From the NCBI GenBank assembly GCA_037176725.1, contig JAZBRS010000013.1:9489001-9553000 (forward strand): a DNA stretch of 64,000 nucleotides, in the 5' to 3' direction. A program made the position numbers and the translations under genes. This DNA comes from Posidonia oceanica. Its lineage: Eukaryota; Streptophyta; Magnoliopsida; Alismatales; Posidoniaceae. Positions within the stretch are counted from its first letter, which is position 1. The number at the start of each line of letters is the position of its first letter. This document shows positions 46,105 through 59,623 of this stretch, piece after piece. The notes beneath the pieces were generated by a model that ran no database searches, had not been told where the DNA came from, and worked only from the letters and a program-made list of their open reading frames with translations.

Positions 46105-47610
46105 GGTGGGATTGGGACTAGGATTGGAAATTGAATTGGTGGTGGTAGTGGTGGGTTGAGGGATTACTAGTATTATTAGTACTAGTAGTATTATTAGATT
46201 TTGGAGCTACGATTTTGAGGAGCGTGGTGGTTGCTTTGATTCTGGGGAGAATACAACAAAAACAGATCGATGCCTATTCTTGATGAGTCGTCGCTGGGTG
46301 GAGAAGATCGGAAGCACTCTGGATCCTTCGCAGTGACGGCAATGGAAGACTTTTGAGAAATGAGGGATTTTGTACTAGGGCTTCGGAGGTGTAGAAGGAC
46401 ATATTGGGAATTCGCCATGTGGAGCGGGGAAGAAGAATCGATGCTATCCAAACATGTGATGGATTCAGTTTGAGAATCACACCTACAGTAACTGTGGAGC
46501 AGAAGTGGTAGAGGAACTGATTCTCAAGGGTAAAGGAGCACAATCAGGGGCTTGCCAAACACACCCATAGACACCTCCTTCTCCTCCATCCCTTCCTCCT
46601 ATGTGAGACATAGATGGTATGACAATGAGCAACATGGAGGGAAGACTTGGAACAACATCGCCAAACCTTTTCCATCACCATAAGATTCGTCGCCCTGTGC
46701 TGGAGGAGAGGGCTTGCTATCCTCCTATTGGCATCCTTAAGCATCCTTCCAAAACCCAACTATGAGTTTGTGACATGAAGAGGTCAATGGCCTATGATCA
46801 GGAGTGCTCGATTAGAGGTCCTCTGACACTCAAGTTAGGATTAGGTTTGTTCTATTGTTAGTGCAAGGAAACAGGCGAGAGAGCATACCTTCCTTTCCGA
46901 GGAAGAGTGTAAATAAAGTGTTGCGAAAGGAAGGCTTTAGGGGAGGACAGGGATTTATGGGTCCTCCACCATCATCCCAAGGTGCCTAACAACATGCTAC
47001 ATTGTTCCCTTGAAACCCTGACACCAGGATGACAATTGACACTTCCATACGCTTCAGGGTTGTTTTTATCTTGATTTGTGATTAAGGAATTTCTCATATT
47101 ATCATGTTATATATTTTCCAATTAAGTGATCAAAACATACATCAAAGGAACATGATGTTATTTGTTATATATGATGTGCATATGAATTTGATACATGGAA
47201 ATTGTATATAATATCATTATTTAGAAGCCGTCACATAATTGATTTATGAATATTAAGCAAGCTATATGTATCAAATTATCATGAAAACCACAACAACATG
47301 ATAAAGTATATGATATATCCATGCTTCATATAGGAGAAACAAGCACACATATTACTATTGTTATATATGATAACGCCTAGTAGTCATGTTGTTTATATAA
47401 AGATCGAGCAAATAACGATATCATGAAAGTGATTAATCTATATTTCATGAAAAGAAAAAAAAACTCAAATATTATACCAACATACAAAATCATATAAGCA
47501 AAGAATCATAGAGTGAATAGATGGACAAAATTATATTATATTTTAAAAAAATTATACAAGAAATCATGTAGATAAACTTACAAAAGATACAACACAAAAG
47601 GATCAGTTGC
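46105..47610. other. No recognised gene; probable old flank of the DUF3537 relic, then AT-rich DNA
   Basis: 46105-47030 is of moderate GC with short frames on the minus strand that carry no motif. It would be the promoter side of the DUF3537 fragment. A 'attattagtactagtagtatt' type palindromic stretch lies at 46170-46195 (longest inverted pair around 'actagt'). From 47030 to 47610 it is AT-rich without features. Confidence 0.4.
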
Positions 47611-49064
47611 ATCGTCCATCAAATTAGTTTATTTGAGGGAAGACTGATATGAAACGTTAAATTCTAATACAACAGTTATTGTCAAAACCACCCATATATC
47701 ACTAGATACTAGTGGTTTTTTATTTTGGAGGGAAAGATATCTCCAATATTTGTGATCCCGACTTGTCAATATCAAAATTGGAAATGGTAGTTATTAATAG
47801 GAGTATAAAAAGGCATGTTTATTTTTGAATTTCAGATTAATTATTTTTGGTAGTTATTACTGCATTTTTAAAAGGGAAGGTTTAGTTTCTTACCAAAAAA
47901 AATATAAATTTTTATTTAGAATTGCAATATGTTTTTGAATTTTTATTTTTTGTATTATTTTTATTTAAAATTTTTAAATAAATATGCCAATTTTAATTTT
48001 TTGTATTATTTTTACTTAAATGTTTTAAATGAATATGATAATTTTAATTTTTTGCATTATTTTTAGTTTATTTTTTTTGTTTTTATGGTAAATCTTAACG
48101 TGAATATTTTTTCGTCTTTGTTAATTATATGGTAGACCTCATGATACATATTAATGATTTAATATGACTAATTTTGTATTCCGAAATAATGAAACAATAT
48201 TGAAAAACGTTATTCAACAATTCAGTTTAGTATTATTGATTTAGTAATACTAAATGGAAAAAAGTAATAGTTTATTATTATGTGTTAGTTTACATCCTTT
48301 GCAAAAGTTCTATGTCAATTTTAAGTCTGTTTTAGTAATACTAATTGTAAACAATAACACTTTTACTGTTATGTGTTAATTATTGTCTTTTGTAATTTTA
48401 GTAATACTAAAAGTTAACGTACATTGTTTCCAATGCTAATTTATAAATACCAACATAGATTCTAGTACTAACAACACTAATTTATAGATGACAATACTAA
48501 TTCAAAGATTCACGACATCCATATATATATGGTGTTCGTCTTCCAACCCATTTACAATGCTAATCACACTTTGACAAACAAAAATATTCAAAAGTCAAAA
48601 TTATAAACAAAAAAATTGATAAGGGAAATTAGGTAGTCGATCTTCTACCTCTCTTTCTTTGTTTGTGTGGCTCCATGGTGATGACGGCGGTGATGGATAT
48701 GCACGAGGAGAGTGGGAGGGGAGATAGTAGCGGGTTTGCACCAGGGAAGAGGGTGGCTGCGGGTTTGCGCGGGGGAGGAGGCAGTGGTGGCTTTGGATCT
48801 ACGGGTCTACGCGGGGGAGATGCTACAATCGGGGAGAGGCAGCTGCAACCGAGGTGGCGGACGTGCTGCAACCGGGGAGGGATTTGCGTTAGGAGGGGCC
48901 AGATTTGATGTTCTACTCGGGGAGGAAGGCAACGGCGGCTCTGGATCTGCAGGTTTGTGCATGGGGATGCTGCAACTAGAGGGGAGGAGGGCTGCAACGA
49001 CGGTGGCAGACGTGGATAGCGTGCTGCAACCAGAGAGGACTCTATGGGTTTGCACGAGGGAGGT

Positions 49065-50335
49065 CTAGATACCCCGTTTTTGGCATCTCCTAGAAGACTT
49101 TCAGTTTCAAACACCTTTAGGACAACCGTTAAGAATATTCCACTCTGATTCCTTCCTTAATACTAGAATCCGTCGGAATTGCATTATTGAACCTCTCTCT
49201 AAGCCTTCATGACTATATGGGTATTTTTGTCATTTTAAATCTATCTTGTAGAATATCTATTTTATCTCTCTTGATACCTTGGAAAGATCGCTTTAGCAGA
49301 GTAATCAAACGATCTCCAAACTTGTTGCAATTTTACAGGCAGTATCCTTACATCTCAGACTTCAATCCTATAAAGTTCCAACCCATTTGAATGTGTAAAA
49401 CGCAAGCTAGCCTGCGTTTTATTATACCTTGTAAAGAATCTTTCAGCAGAGTACTCAAATGACTTCCAAATTTGATAAAATTTTATAGGAATGTTCCTCA
49501 TATCCCGTAGTACAATCCTGGAAAGTTTGAGCATTTTTTCATAAAACACATAAAATATAACGTTTAATATAAAACACATGAAAATTTGCGTTCTATAAAT
49601 AAGAGTTGTTTCAATTTTCTTTTTGTTGAACATAAGACTCTATGCGTTTAATATAAAACACATATGTCACGCGTTCTACACCTAATAGTTGTATCTTCTA
49701 CACAACCACTTTTCTTAGAATAAATTTGAATTTGAATTATTTCCTTTTAAGGTGATCCCGTAATTTGCACGTGGCCTTAATCAGGTGTTAGTGTGCTTAA
49801 TTCACCATTAATGGGGCGAATATTCCAGCAATCAATGTGGTAGAGCATCTGCCAAATCTGGAGCTTGTAAAACTCAGAGATGTCTGCATTCTACATAGAA
49901 CGCAACATTTCCTATGTTTTATACTTTAGATTTGGAATTTTTCTGCTGCAGCTGAATTACCTTACCATTCTTGGATTTCTTGTCTTCCTTTGATCCTACC
50001 ACGCCTTTATAAATACCTAGGTACCTCAACATTGAGGAGGGGACAGATAGACAAATTTTAGAGGCTTCGGGGGGCGGTTTAGAGATCAAATCCATATATT
50101 TTGTGTTAGAGAAAGATAGTCTTGAGAGGGAGAGAGAGCCACTTTGTGCTAAAGAGACTGTAATTCGTCGTCCCTCCGTCCTCACGCCGGCCATCTCCGA
50201 CATAGTCCTCTCATCCCATTTCTTCCATCCACATCACTTGTTGAGGGAGTTCTTCTTAATATCATTTTTATTGTTAATTTTCTCATACATATGTAGTAAT
50301 CTCATTGCATTAGAGTAAACAGGGAGACAATCCTC
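49065..50335 (+). repeat. Possible degenerate solo LTR inside the long-TIR element
   Basis: It opens with 'tagataccccgtttttggca', close to the TGTAGAYACCCCGTTTT starts of many gypsy LTRs, and carries a TATA-like 'ctttataaatacct' near 50004 with purine-rich leader sequence after it. An internal duplication of about 150 bp ('ttagcagagtaatcaaacga' at 49291 versus 'ttcagcagagtactcaaatg' at 49441) is present. The end near 50335 ('gacaatcctcagg') and a TSD are not established. Confidence 0.3.
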
Positions 50336-51043
50336 AGGTACATATTATTTCATGGTATATGTTTTTCATATTTGTTCCTATTTTGATCATGATGCTGTAC
50401 TTGCTAACCTATTTTTCATTTGATTTGTTCATTTTGTTTTGAAGGAAGGAAGAAGATGAAGCTCACATATGCAACAACCTTCAACCAATGCTGGCGTTGT
50501 GTTGAAGAAGCAAAGAATCCATTGCATCCACAAATCTCCTCAAGGCGTCTCGAGGGCCAGCAAAAGCAAATCGACTTCAACATCTATTGAGTAAAGGAGT
50601 CGTATACAAGCAAAAGGGACCCGAGAAGTGAAGTACAACGTCTTCTGCCGAAATTCCGTAACCAACATGAGGGAGGGCTGCATGGGGAGGGGGGGGGGGT
50701 GGTGTGTGCTTGTTGTGCGTGTTTTGGAATTCAAATTTGCAAACAAAATACACCATGGTTTTTTCCCTAGTTTTGCTATAATTAGTGGTTTTGAACTGAT
50801 CATGATTCTTCAGATCAATGGAATACCAAAAATCACTATAGAAAACCACATAGCAGTATCAATTCAAATTTCAAAAAAAAAAACAAAATTAGTAACTAAT
50901 GCAATAAAGGAAACAATCTCCCACGTCCCCACTACCTGTAATGGTGCTACACGTCCCCACTACTAAAAAAAATCCATTTCCATTTCCAAAATTCACCCAT
51001 CATCTTTCCTTGCTTCTTCCTCTTTTCACCGCAAACTACTACA

Positions 51044-51691
51044 ATGGCATGTCTATTATTCTCGCCTTTGAGTCCAAGAAACATCCGCCTTCTCATGGCT
51101 GCCGCTGGCAACACCACGTCAACTATCACCTCTAATAGCCTCCAGCCATCCAAAGTCCCACCACCATCACCATCGTTGCGTTCTTCGACTCCGACGCTCT
51201 CCAACCACTTCATGTATCATCATATGACGACCGTTCGCCTTTACAACGCCTCCGTCCTTGACGCAAGCTCCGAACCTGACACAAGCTCCAATCCTGACAC
51301 AGACTGCTTTGACAGCAACTACTTCAGCATGACCTCCGACCTTGACATGAGCTCCGACCTCGACACATACTCCGACGACAGAGGCTACTACGACACATCA
51401 AGCTTCTACCTCAGCGACTTGGAATACCACGACAACAATGACGATCGCGACACATGCGACACTACAGAGCGCACCTACCACTCCTCCACCCCCCTCGTCT
51501 CTCTCTCTCCCCCTTCCTCTCTCTCTTCGTATCCCTCCCACCCTACGGCATTTTTGTTTATGTGTTTGATTTTTTCAGTGATTAGGAGTTGCGGCCATCG
51601 AAACCACCGATGCCGATGGGGAAGCAGAGGAACCACTGGAACAGATTGGCGTGGTATTTCTAGAAAAACAAGTGCGTGTCCCATATCTTAG
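51044..51691 (+). CDS. Orphan ORF, 215 codons, Ser/Asp-rich, unknown
   Basis: The longest otherwise unexplained frame in the window. After a Ser/Thr/Pro-rich start it has an acidic repeat-like core (SSEPDTSSNPDTDC, SDLDMSSDLDTYSDD) with Tyr/Asp runs, then a Ser/Pro-rich segment, one hydrophobic stretch (FLFMCLIFSVI) and a basic tail. The tail overlaps 'agaggagaggaggattc' repeats, so the true end may lie earlier. It resembles no family I know. The short D-S-S repeats may come from expansion of a CGACACAAGCTC-type DNA repeat (51259-51370). It may be a gene captured by the surrounding element or chance. Confidence 0.3.
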   Translation: MACLLFSPLSPRNIRLLMAAAGNTTSTITSNSLQPSKVPPPSPSLRSSTPTLSNHFMYHHMTTVRLYNASVLDASSEPDTSSNPDTDCFDSNYFSMTSDLDMSSDLDTYSDDRGYYDTSSFYLSDLEYHDNNDDRDTCDTTERTYHSSTPLVSLSPPSSLSSYPSHPTAFLFMCLIFSVIRSCGHRNHRCRWGSRGTTGTDWRGISRKTSACPIS

Positions 51692-52702
51692 TGGCAGAGG
51701 AGAGGAGGATTCTGAGGAAGATGGTGGCAGAGGAGAGGAGGATTCCTAAGAATCAGAAAAAGATTTTTTTTTAAACTAAATATAATTGTAGTTACCAATC
51801 TATTTTTTATTCAATTTAGTAATACTAAACTGAAATTTCATTATTGTTTTAGTAATACTAAATTATTGATCAATGATTTTTTTAAACTAAATGTAATTGT
51901 AGTTATGAATTTTTTTTTATTCAATTCAGTAATACTAAACTAAAATTTAATTATTGTTTTAGTAGTACTAAATTGTTGACCAACGAAGTACTTATCTGGA
52001 AGAATGACATTATAGATAATTTAAGAATTAGTGTTACTAAAAGGGAAAAATCAAAACTCATGATTATGATAATTAAATGTAATCAAATAAAAAACTAAAA
52101 CTAAAACATTACGAAACTAAATTTACATTTAGTTTTGTAATATTTTATGAAACTAAATGTAATAGATAAGTACGGAATTAACATTCCAACACACGTTGGT
52201 ATGTTAATTCCGTGTTTAGAGATACTAAATACGAAATAGTTTCAGTATTACCAAATGCATTTATCAAAAATTTTCATTAACAGTTACATGATTAAGTAGA
52301 ATATATTGTTTGAAATTAATTTAGTAATACTAATACCAGGATAGTTTCAGTATTACCATATGTATGTACCAAATATTTTAAATTACAATAGTATTTCAAA
52401 CAACATAGAATCAAAAAAATAATAATACATATCGTGGAAAGAATATTGAATATAGTGATCTCTTCAAAGGCAGAACTGTACCAGATTATCAGTGCATCAA
52501 TTCCTTTTTTTAATTTTTGTCTTCAACTACTCAAAAGGGACGACCATCAATCAATTTTTTATTCAAGAAAAGAAATATTCTATGATATGTTCACCATAAA
52601 ATTTTTACACACGTTGCAATATTTCTAGGAATTTGTAATTCACTATAGATTCATATAGGATCAGACGGTCAAAATAATGAATTCTCATCACATGTAAAAA
52701 AA

Positions 52703-52823
52703 TTGAATAAAATAATGCCAGATTCACATGGGTAATGGTACTGGACGGTTACTACATTTATGGAATAGATTTCTAAATTTGAATAAAATAATGCGAGATT
52801 CACATGGGTAATGGTACTGGACG
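52703..52823. repeat. Tandem duplication, period 76 bp
   Basis: 'ttgaataaaataatgccaga' at 52703 and 'ttgaataaaataatgcgaga' at 52779 both continue 'ttcacatgggtaatggtact'. Near identity suggests it is recent compared with its surroundings. Confidence 0.9.
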
Positions 52824-53085
52824 TTAACACATTGAACCACGTATTACCCAAGACAATTGGGATTTTTGATTGACGGTTGCCAAATTGAAGAAACACATGT
52901 TTGCTTTAGGAAGGAAAATAAAAATCTACAAAACCACTTATCAGTTAGATCTTAAAAAATAGTTGTTTCAATATGAACATTAGATTCTATATCTAACGGT
53001 TTCACACGTATCTTCTCTCATCTTCCCTCAAATTAGCAAAATGAGGTAAGATACATCAGAAGCTGATTCTATATATATATATAGC

Positions 53086-54144
53086 GAAGAGATCAATTGC
53101 ATCTTCCCTCAAATAAGTTTAAGGAAAGATTGATCCAGTACGTTGGATTTTAATCTAACGAACATACTTAAAATCACCTATTTTAAAGTAATATTACTAG
53201 TAGTTTTCTTTTTGGAGGGAAATTTTTTTCAATATTTGTTTAATTACATTTATGTATGGTAGCTATTGCTTGTGGTCTCCACTTTTTAATTTTGTAATTA
53301 TTTCGTTGTTATTTTTTATATTATTTTTATCTACTTTTGGTTTCGTAATGTTTTATTTTAGTTTTATACTTTTTTTTATTCAGTGTTACTAAATGTAAAT
53401 TTAGTGTTATACTTTATCAAAATATTGATTTTATTTTTTATACTATTTTTTATTAGATTACTTTTAATTATGGTAATTACGATTTTGGATTATTATGTTT
53501 TAGTAACACTAATTTTTATAGTTCTTGCAGATAAGTAGTTCATTGGATGTTCATTAAAAATTATAGTCAAGAATTTAGTATTACTAAAAATAACAACCAT
53601 GATGCGTTGTTGATTTAGTATACTAATTTAGTGTTATACAATAATGAAACAATAATGAGAAATGGTATTCAACATTTCAATTTAGTACTACTAATTTGTG
53701 AAACAAATCAATAATATTAAACTGATTGTTTTATGTTAGGCGTCTAGGGTAGATGTTGTTGACGGATTGAAAGTCTCGACAATGATGGGGGCTATGGAGA
53801 TGGATGTTGACGGTAGGGGACTCTGTAAGAGGCGGATCAGGAGGCTCGATGGCAGCATACGTTTGACTATTTCTTCTTCAATAGCTCGAACACATAAGTG
53901 TAAGTCCCTGTTAAAATGCAACACCACCACAAAACCACCACATTAGAGGAGAAAGCCCGACGACGGAGGAATGAAGCGGAGAAGGGATCAGTTTGCAGGT
54001 GTGAGGCCTGGTTAGATTTGCAGGAAGGAGAGGGAAGGGGGATCATTAGGAGGGGAGCGGGGTTTGTAGGTGTGAGAGGGAGAGGGGTCTGCGAGTGGGG
54101 AGGGGGTTTGCTCTGTGAGAGACGGGTGACAAGAAGTGCATTGG
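53086..54144. mobile_element. Second long-TIR element of the same family, cut off by the LTR element at 54145
   Basis: 'agatcaattgcatcttccct' followed by 'tttaatctaacgaacat' and 'tttctttttggagggaaa' parallels 47611-47760 in direct orientation. It is followed by 'ttagtattactaa' words and a G-rich segment (53990-54130) like 48700-49070. Its other end would lie beyond the retrotransposon, outside the window. Confidence 0.5.
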
Positions 54145-57100
54145 TGTAACGACCTCAATGTCGTTACCTCTCAACCTAGCTACCATTTTTTTTTAATCTT
54201 ATTAGCATTCATGAACTACAAAACTAAATTCTCACAACTACTATATAGCAGAAATAAAATAAACTTAAGTAACTAACTTACCCAGAACCTTTGATATGTG
54301 GCAGTGTGACTTCTTTTCTATATGCACTAGCAACTCCAGCTCTTATCCTGCACATGCCAAAAACAGAAACAAAGCACACGTGAGTGGCCATTCAACAGGT
54401 CACCCAGCACACACGCTGGCTCGACAAACAACGTCGAGGAAACAGGCGTATCTACACCACAAGCAAACAAATACAGGCATCTCTCCTGGATGCCACAGCA
54501 AGGCATACATCACTGCCCAAACAAAGCAAACCACTGAAAATATGCATTTGAAATCATCTTTTCTTTTTTGCCTTCAAAACCATATGCATGCTCTTTTCAA
54601 AATCTTTATGCATATTTGAAATGACCACACTAGCCAAATCAAGCCCCAAAACACACGATCCGGTCCATCACACCCCTGGTGCGGATTAGACAACCCACCA
54701 TGTCTGAATACCCTCAATAGCATTCAAAACACACACACACAACACAAAGTCGGCGCTGAGACACTGCTCAGCCAAACCAATGCGCCTCACTAGCGCAAGA
54801 CCTACGCTCCACAGACATGGCCACAAGCACAACAACCATACACACAAACAAAGTGTCGTCACTCGAGCCCAAGCGAGACACCTAGCCACAAGCAGTCCAC
54901 CGAGGCACTACCACGGTGTCCCTGCACTGCTACGGTCGACCACCCTGTGGAGGGGTGAACCGTCCCAGCTAACAAGCCTCAACAGGTCCTGTCTCTCAGC
55001 AAGACACCACAGGGTACGCCCTCTAAGCGCTCTGACTCAGTCCTCCAAACCCCTGGGGCTCCTCACCCCCAGGCTCAGTCCACACCAAGCAGTATCGGTA
55101 CCCATACTAACTAGGGTATCATGTCCAGCTACTTAGAGGTCTCATACCCCATGTGTCTGCTGCCACGATACACTAATGTACAGTGAGTACCCTGGGTCCT
55201 CGGCACCCGGAACAAGCGGAGTGTCATACCTCCAAGTCCAGTCGGTACCCCCAACCCACGGACCTCAGCCTCGGCCTCGTAAATGACAATCAAGGAGTAT
55301 CATACCTCAAATATCCAATGAACACTTACCTCAGCCTCTTGGTCTCAGGACCTCAACCTAGGCAACGTGCCCGACCAACCAGGAATGTCGTCACATTCCC
55401 TGATCCCGTCGACATGCCCCTCCAGTATCTTGGTCCGCCACACACAGAAAACTCTTTCAAAACCCTTACCAAACCCATGCAATTATTTTTCAAAACTCTT
55501 TTTGAAAACCATTTCGAAATCCATAAATGACAACTCAAAATACCTCAAAAACACAGCGCCAAGCACACCACAAAACCACGAGCTGAAAGCACAGCTCAAA
55601 ACACAGCCTCGACAGCTCCACTGTTGAGCCCAGAACCCCATTTCAAAACACGACAAACGGAGAAACAATGACACCTTCTCGGCATACCATTTACCCAGGA
55701 GACACCCACCAGAAGCAAGCACCGGTCCTGAAGTTCCAATGAACTTACGAGACCGAAAATCACACAAATTGCACCCAGAAACCATGTCCTGGTGCCAAGA
55801 TCTATTTCTAAGTTTAACATGTTCCCTAATGTCCGTCTATACCAATTAGGGAAAACCTTAGCAATTCTAGGTTATTAAGTCTTTTAATTTCCAACCCTAG
55901 CTCAAGTGGGGTATTGCTAATCCATTTTAGGCAATCCCTAACTCATCCCTAATGATTGGCTTAATCCTCATCTTGCCCTAATGTATTTTATAAAATATCA
56001 ATCTCTTAATGAACAAGATTTATTTTAATTCTACGAAACTCTCTATAAAACCAAAAATCAGATTTCAAGCCTCAAAATAACCCAAGGACACCTTCCAGGA
56101 CCTGGCCTGGCCCAAAACCAGGCCAAAGCAGGCTGGCTGGGCACCCCAGGGGCGCCCACTGGCGCCCAGGAGGTGCCAAAAGCTCTTGGAAAACTGTGCA
56201 AGGTTTACGCGCAGCCAGTACGCGCACCTTATATGTGCAATAGTAAAAAAAGTCAGATTTATCAGACAGACCGTAGGAACCCAAAAAATGCCCGGTTTGG
56301 GAACTTAAACCGGTCTTAGCACACATCCCTACAAATACCACAAAAATATCCAAAACGTAGATATCCAAGTCATCTACCACATGGGACAAAAATCAAAGCA
56401 TTCCAATAACTGTAGATCAAGTTATGAAAATCCAAAGCAAGGGAGGTCATTTGGCCAAAAATTCCAACATAGTAACCACCATCCAGTAATATCCATAAAA
56501 TCCACAATGAATCCCCTAAAATCATGAAATCTCTACCATGCATTCACAACTTACTAATCTACACATTTGCATCATTTCCAAGCAAAATTGAAAGCAAGGA
56601 AGGAGGTGTGTACCTCAAAGCACACGCACAGGGCTTCCTTCGTCGGCGACCCAACCCAAACATCGGCGACCACCTCCTAGCCTGAGCTTCACAAGACTCC
56701 TCGAGCATCCTCCTTAGACCTCGCTCGACCCACTGGAAGGCGGCCGAAGCCCACTCCATCCCAAGCACACTCTGCAACCCACCGAGCCAAGTTAAACCAC
56801 GTGGAGGAGGAAACGAACCCAACAACTCAGCATAGTGGCACACAACTCACCTTCACCGGCGCTCGATCACAGGGAAGGAGCTCGTCGATGATACCACCTA
56901 CTCAGGACGGCCAAACACTCCTTGGACAGGGGATGCCCTCCAGTGCAGAGCTCCGACACCACGCCACACTCTCTTCTCTCTCTCACTGATGGAAGAAGGA
57001 GGAGAAGAAAACAGAGGGAGGAGGAGGAAGAAGGAAGAAGAAGAAGAAGAAGCCTCCAGATGCTCCGCTGCCGTTCCTTCTCAGCCTCCTGACAGCCACC

Positions 57101-57296
57101 TGAAAATGCGGAAAGGAGATGGCGGTGCAAGGCTTGTGGTGGAAATTTGCAGTCTTTAATAAACTTTTTGCGCAAAAATTGCACAAAACCCCACCTCTTC
57201 CTCACAAACTGAGAATCTCTCAAACAACTCCCAAAAATATGCCAGATTTCCTCGCACCAAGCTTACCCGTTAATTCTAGAAAACCTGGATGTTACA
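54145..57296 (-). repeat. 3' LTR (3152 bp) of the iMet-primed element
   Basis: TG...CA ends on both strands. The plus-strand left edge forms a perfect 8-bp hairpin gtaacgac-ctcaat-gtcgttac (54146-54167). The region 55030-55440 has Pro/Thr-rich shadow frames only. A GAA-rich block lies at 56990-57055. The right edge gttaca (57291-57296) adjoins the purine-rich tract. Confidence 0.85.
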
Positions 57297-58059
57297 TCCT
57301 AACCCTTAAAGGAATTTCTCCCTCGAAATCCTCAAGGCGAAAGGCCAAGGGTACCAAATTAGGATGCCAAACTCACAGATCCAGATCAACAGAACAACGG
57401 TGTCGCCCAAAACTCCGGTTTGGTAGGAGAAATCTATGCCCCACAGCCATCTCATCCCACTAAAAATCCAGAGCAAAGCCAAGGACTCAGCCATCTTCGA
57501 GTCCAGAAACCACCAAAATCTTGAATGAAGGTCCCTTCAGGGCACAAAATCTACACCCATAAGCTCCAAAACAGTGTCTCCCAGAGTCCCTGAACATCCT
57601 CAGCCTCTCTGGCAGACACGCAACCATAGGGATGACCAGGTACAACCAGCTCCCACCAGTATTCGCTGCACTACTCTGATGCACAACCTGGTCAACAACC
57701 ACCCAAGGAGACCAAAAAGAAGAAGATCTCCACAGATCGAACAATATCACACCATTCGATTCGACACCAAACAAGAAGACCAACTAGTCATTCCCAATAG
57801 GATACCCCAAAAAAACATAGGAGGAAGAATCTCCACAGCTCGAACAGCACCCAGCCATTAGAACTACCCACAACCAAAAACAACTGGGCATCCAAACAGG
57901 ATACCCCAAACAGCACACATCAAACAACACATAACAAACAACACACAAGGCCATGCTACTTCATGGCCCAACCCACAAACAAAATGCACGACTCAACCGC
58001 ACAGCACCAACACACGACTCACACACGCAACCCCTCCCAGATAACTCTGTCCTCTAACA

Positions 58060-58640
58060 GAGTATCTGGAACAACCACACACATCCAGGGACCCATCAGA
58101 GTCACCGGGACCAACAACACCCATTTGGGGACCCACCGAGCCACCCAGAAACAACAACACACATCTGGGGACCCACACAGTCACCCAAAGACAACACCCG
58201 ACATCTAAGGACTCACCGAGTCGCCCAGAAACAACACCCGACATTTGGGGACTCACCGAGTCACGCAGAAACAACAACCAACCTCTGGGAAGCCTCTCGC
58301 TTCACCCAGAAACACAACAGACATCTGGGAAGCCTCACGCTTCACCCAGAAACACAAAAGAAATCTGGGAAGCCTTACGCTTCACCTAGAAACACGACAG
58401 ACGTCTAGGAAGCCTCACGCTTCACCCAGAAACACAACAGAAATCTGGGAAGCCTTACGCTTCACTCAGAAACACAACAGACATCTAGGAAGCCTCACGC
58501 TTTACCCAGAAACAACAACTGACATCTGGGAAGCCTCACGCTTCACCCAGAAACACAATAGAAATATGGGAAGCCTTACGCTACACCTAGAAACACAACA
58601 GACATCTGGGAAGCCTCATGCTTCACCTAGAAACAACAAC
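58060..58640. repeat. 40-bp tandem array (about 14 copies) in the internal region
   Basis: The unit is 'ctgggaagcctcacgcttca' followed by 'cccagaaacacaacagacat', 40 bp in most copies, 41-42 in a few. The left five or six copies are a diverged subtype ('ggactcaccgagtc', 'ggacccacacagtc'). A stray partial unit occurs at 58812-58840. Frames through it are artefacts of the repeat. Confidence 0.92.
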
Positions 58641-59608
58641 TGGAGGATAGAGCTGCAGATATCCTCCACACACACGACGACCAACAAGACACGACAGACA
58701 ATAAACCAAATAAGCAAACCCACAATTGTGAAGGGCCACACAAGGAGTAGACAACTACTGCACCTCTTCCCCCCACGATAGTACAACACCGTCCAACTAC
58801 AACCACACACATCTGGGAAGCCTCATGCTTACCCAGATGCAACCACAGGAGGATGAAACCTCAGACATCCTTCACGCCAACAACAAAACAAGCAACAACA
58901 AGCAACAACAAAAGTGGAGGTCACACGAGAGACAATCACCTAGTGCATCTCTCTCTCCACAACAAACACCCAACTACCCAACAATGGATGGTGGCGAAAC
59001 AAACACGTCCTTTGGTCAGCTATTGTGAGGTGCCTAACCCCCTTAAAGGAATCAAGGCACCACACCTCAAAATCCAGAAGCATCAAGAGACGTGTAAACC
59101 CCTAGGCAACACGACTCATCTGGCCACACACACAACAGGGTCTTCTACCCCGCATGCCAGTGCTGAGTCTTGCCCAGAAAACAACTGCCACCACACCCAC
59201 GGGCAACACGGTGCTTAATCCACACTAAATTAGTGGACCGCACTCCACACCACGCTTCATGGAGTTGAAGAGTTAAAGCGAACCACTCCATTCTAGCGAA
59301 CGCCGCCTTGCGCTCCCAATAGTTCCCACAAAACAACTCTAGTCATACGGCGATCTCAAGGTCCAACCACTGGATACCTTCCAAAGAGGAGACGGTGTCT
59401 ACTTCCACAAACGAGCAGACCATCACTCCCTGATTCGACGTGATACTGCACGAATCATTCTCACCGATACTAGAGCCGGAGACGAAGGCACTCTCCAACA
59501 CTGCAAGCAAGAAAATTGATAAAATCAAGGTACAGGAATGCATGAAATGCAGATCTATGGAGTCACCTAACCAAACATCCCTAGGCTAGTGCTCCTAGGT
59601 AATCTAGT

Positions 59609-59620
59609 GCTCTGATACCA
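59609..59620 (-). promoter_or_regulatory. Primer-binding site, initiator tRNA-Met type
   Basis: The minus strand reads TGGTATCAGAGC, the classical plant tRNA-iMet 3' complement, three bases (GAA) after the LTR terminus. This fixes the element's orientation as minus. Confidence 0.93.
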
Positions 59621-59623
59621 TTC

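Larger units (their letters stand above)
47611..53062. mobile_element. Long-TIR DNA element candidate (Mutator-like), about 5.4 kb
   Basis: The left arm (47611-47720) and the inverse of the right arm (about 52930-53062) match in order: GCATC/GTATC, 'tttgagggaaga', 'gaaac(c)gtta', 'attctaa' and an AACA-ACT/AACAG-TT stretch, forming degenerate inverted repeats of about 110 bp. Both subterminal zones are AT-rich and filled with 'ttagtaatactaa' words. The core holds a G-rich, minus-coding-biased segment (48630-49070), an LTR-like segment and an ORF at 51044. Long TIRs suggest a MULE, but no transposase or 9-bp TSD was found. Boundaries are approximate. Confidence 0.45.

Noticed and set aside
48629..49114. 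161-codon minus-strand ORF, Pro/Ser/Arg-rich
   Set aside because: It follows the strong G/C strand bias of the element core and has no recognisable domain; overlapping frames on the other strand are equally open.
58245..58781. 178-codon plus-strand ORF with repeats
   Set aside because: It lies on the antisense strand of the retroelement and is produced by the 40-bp array.
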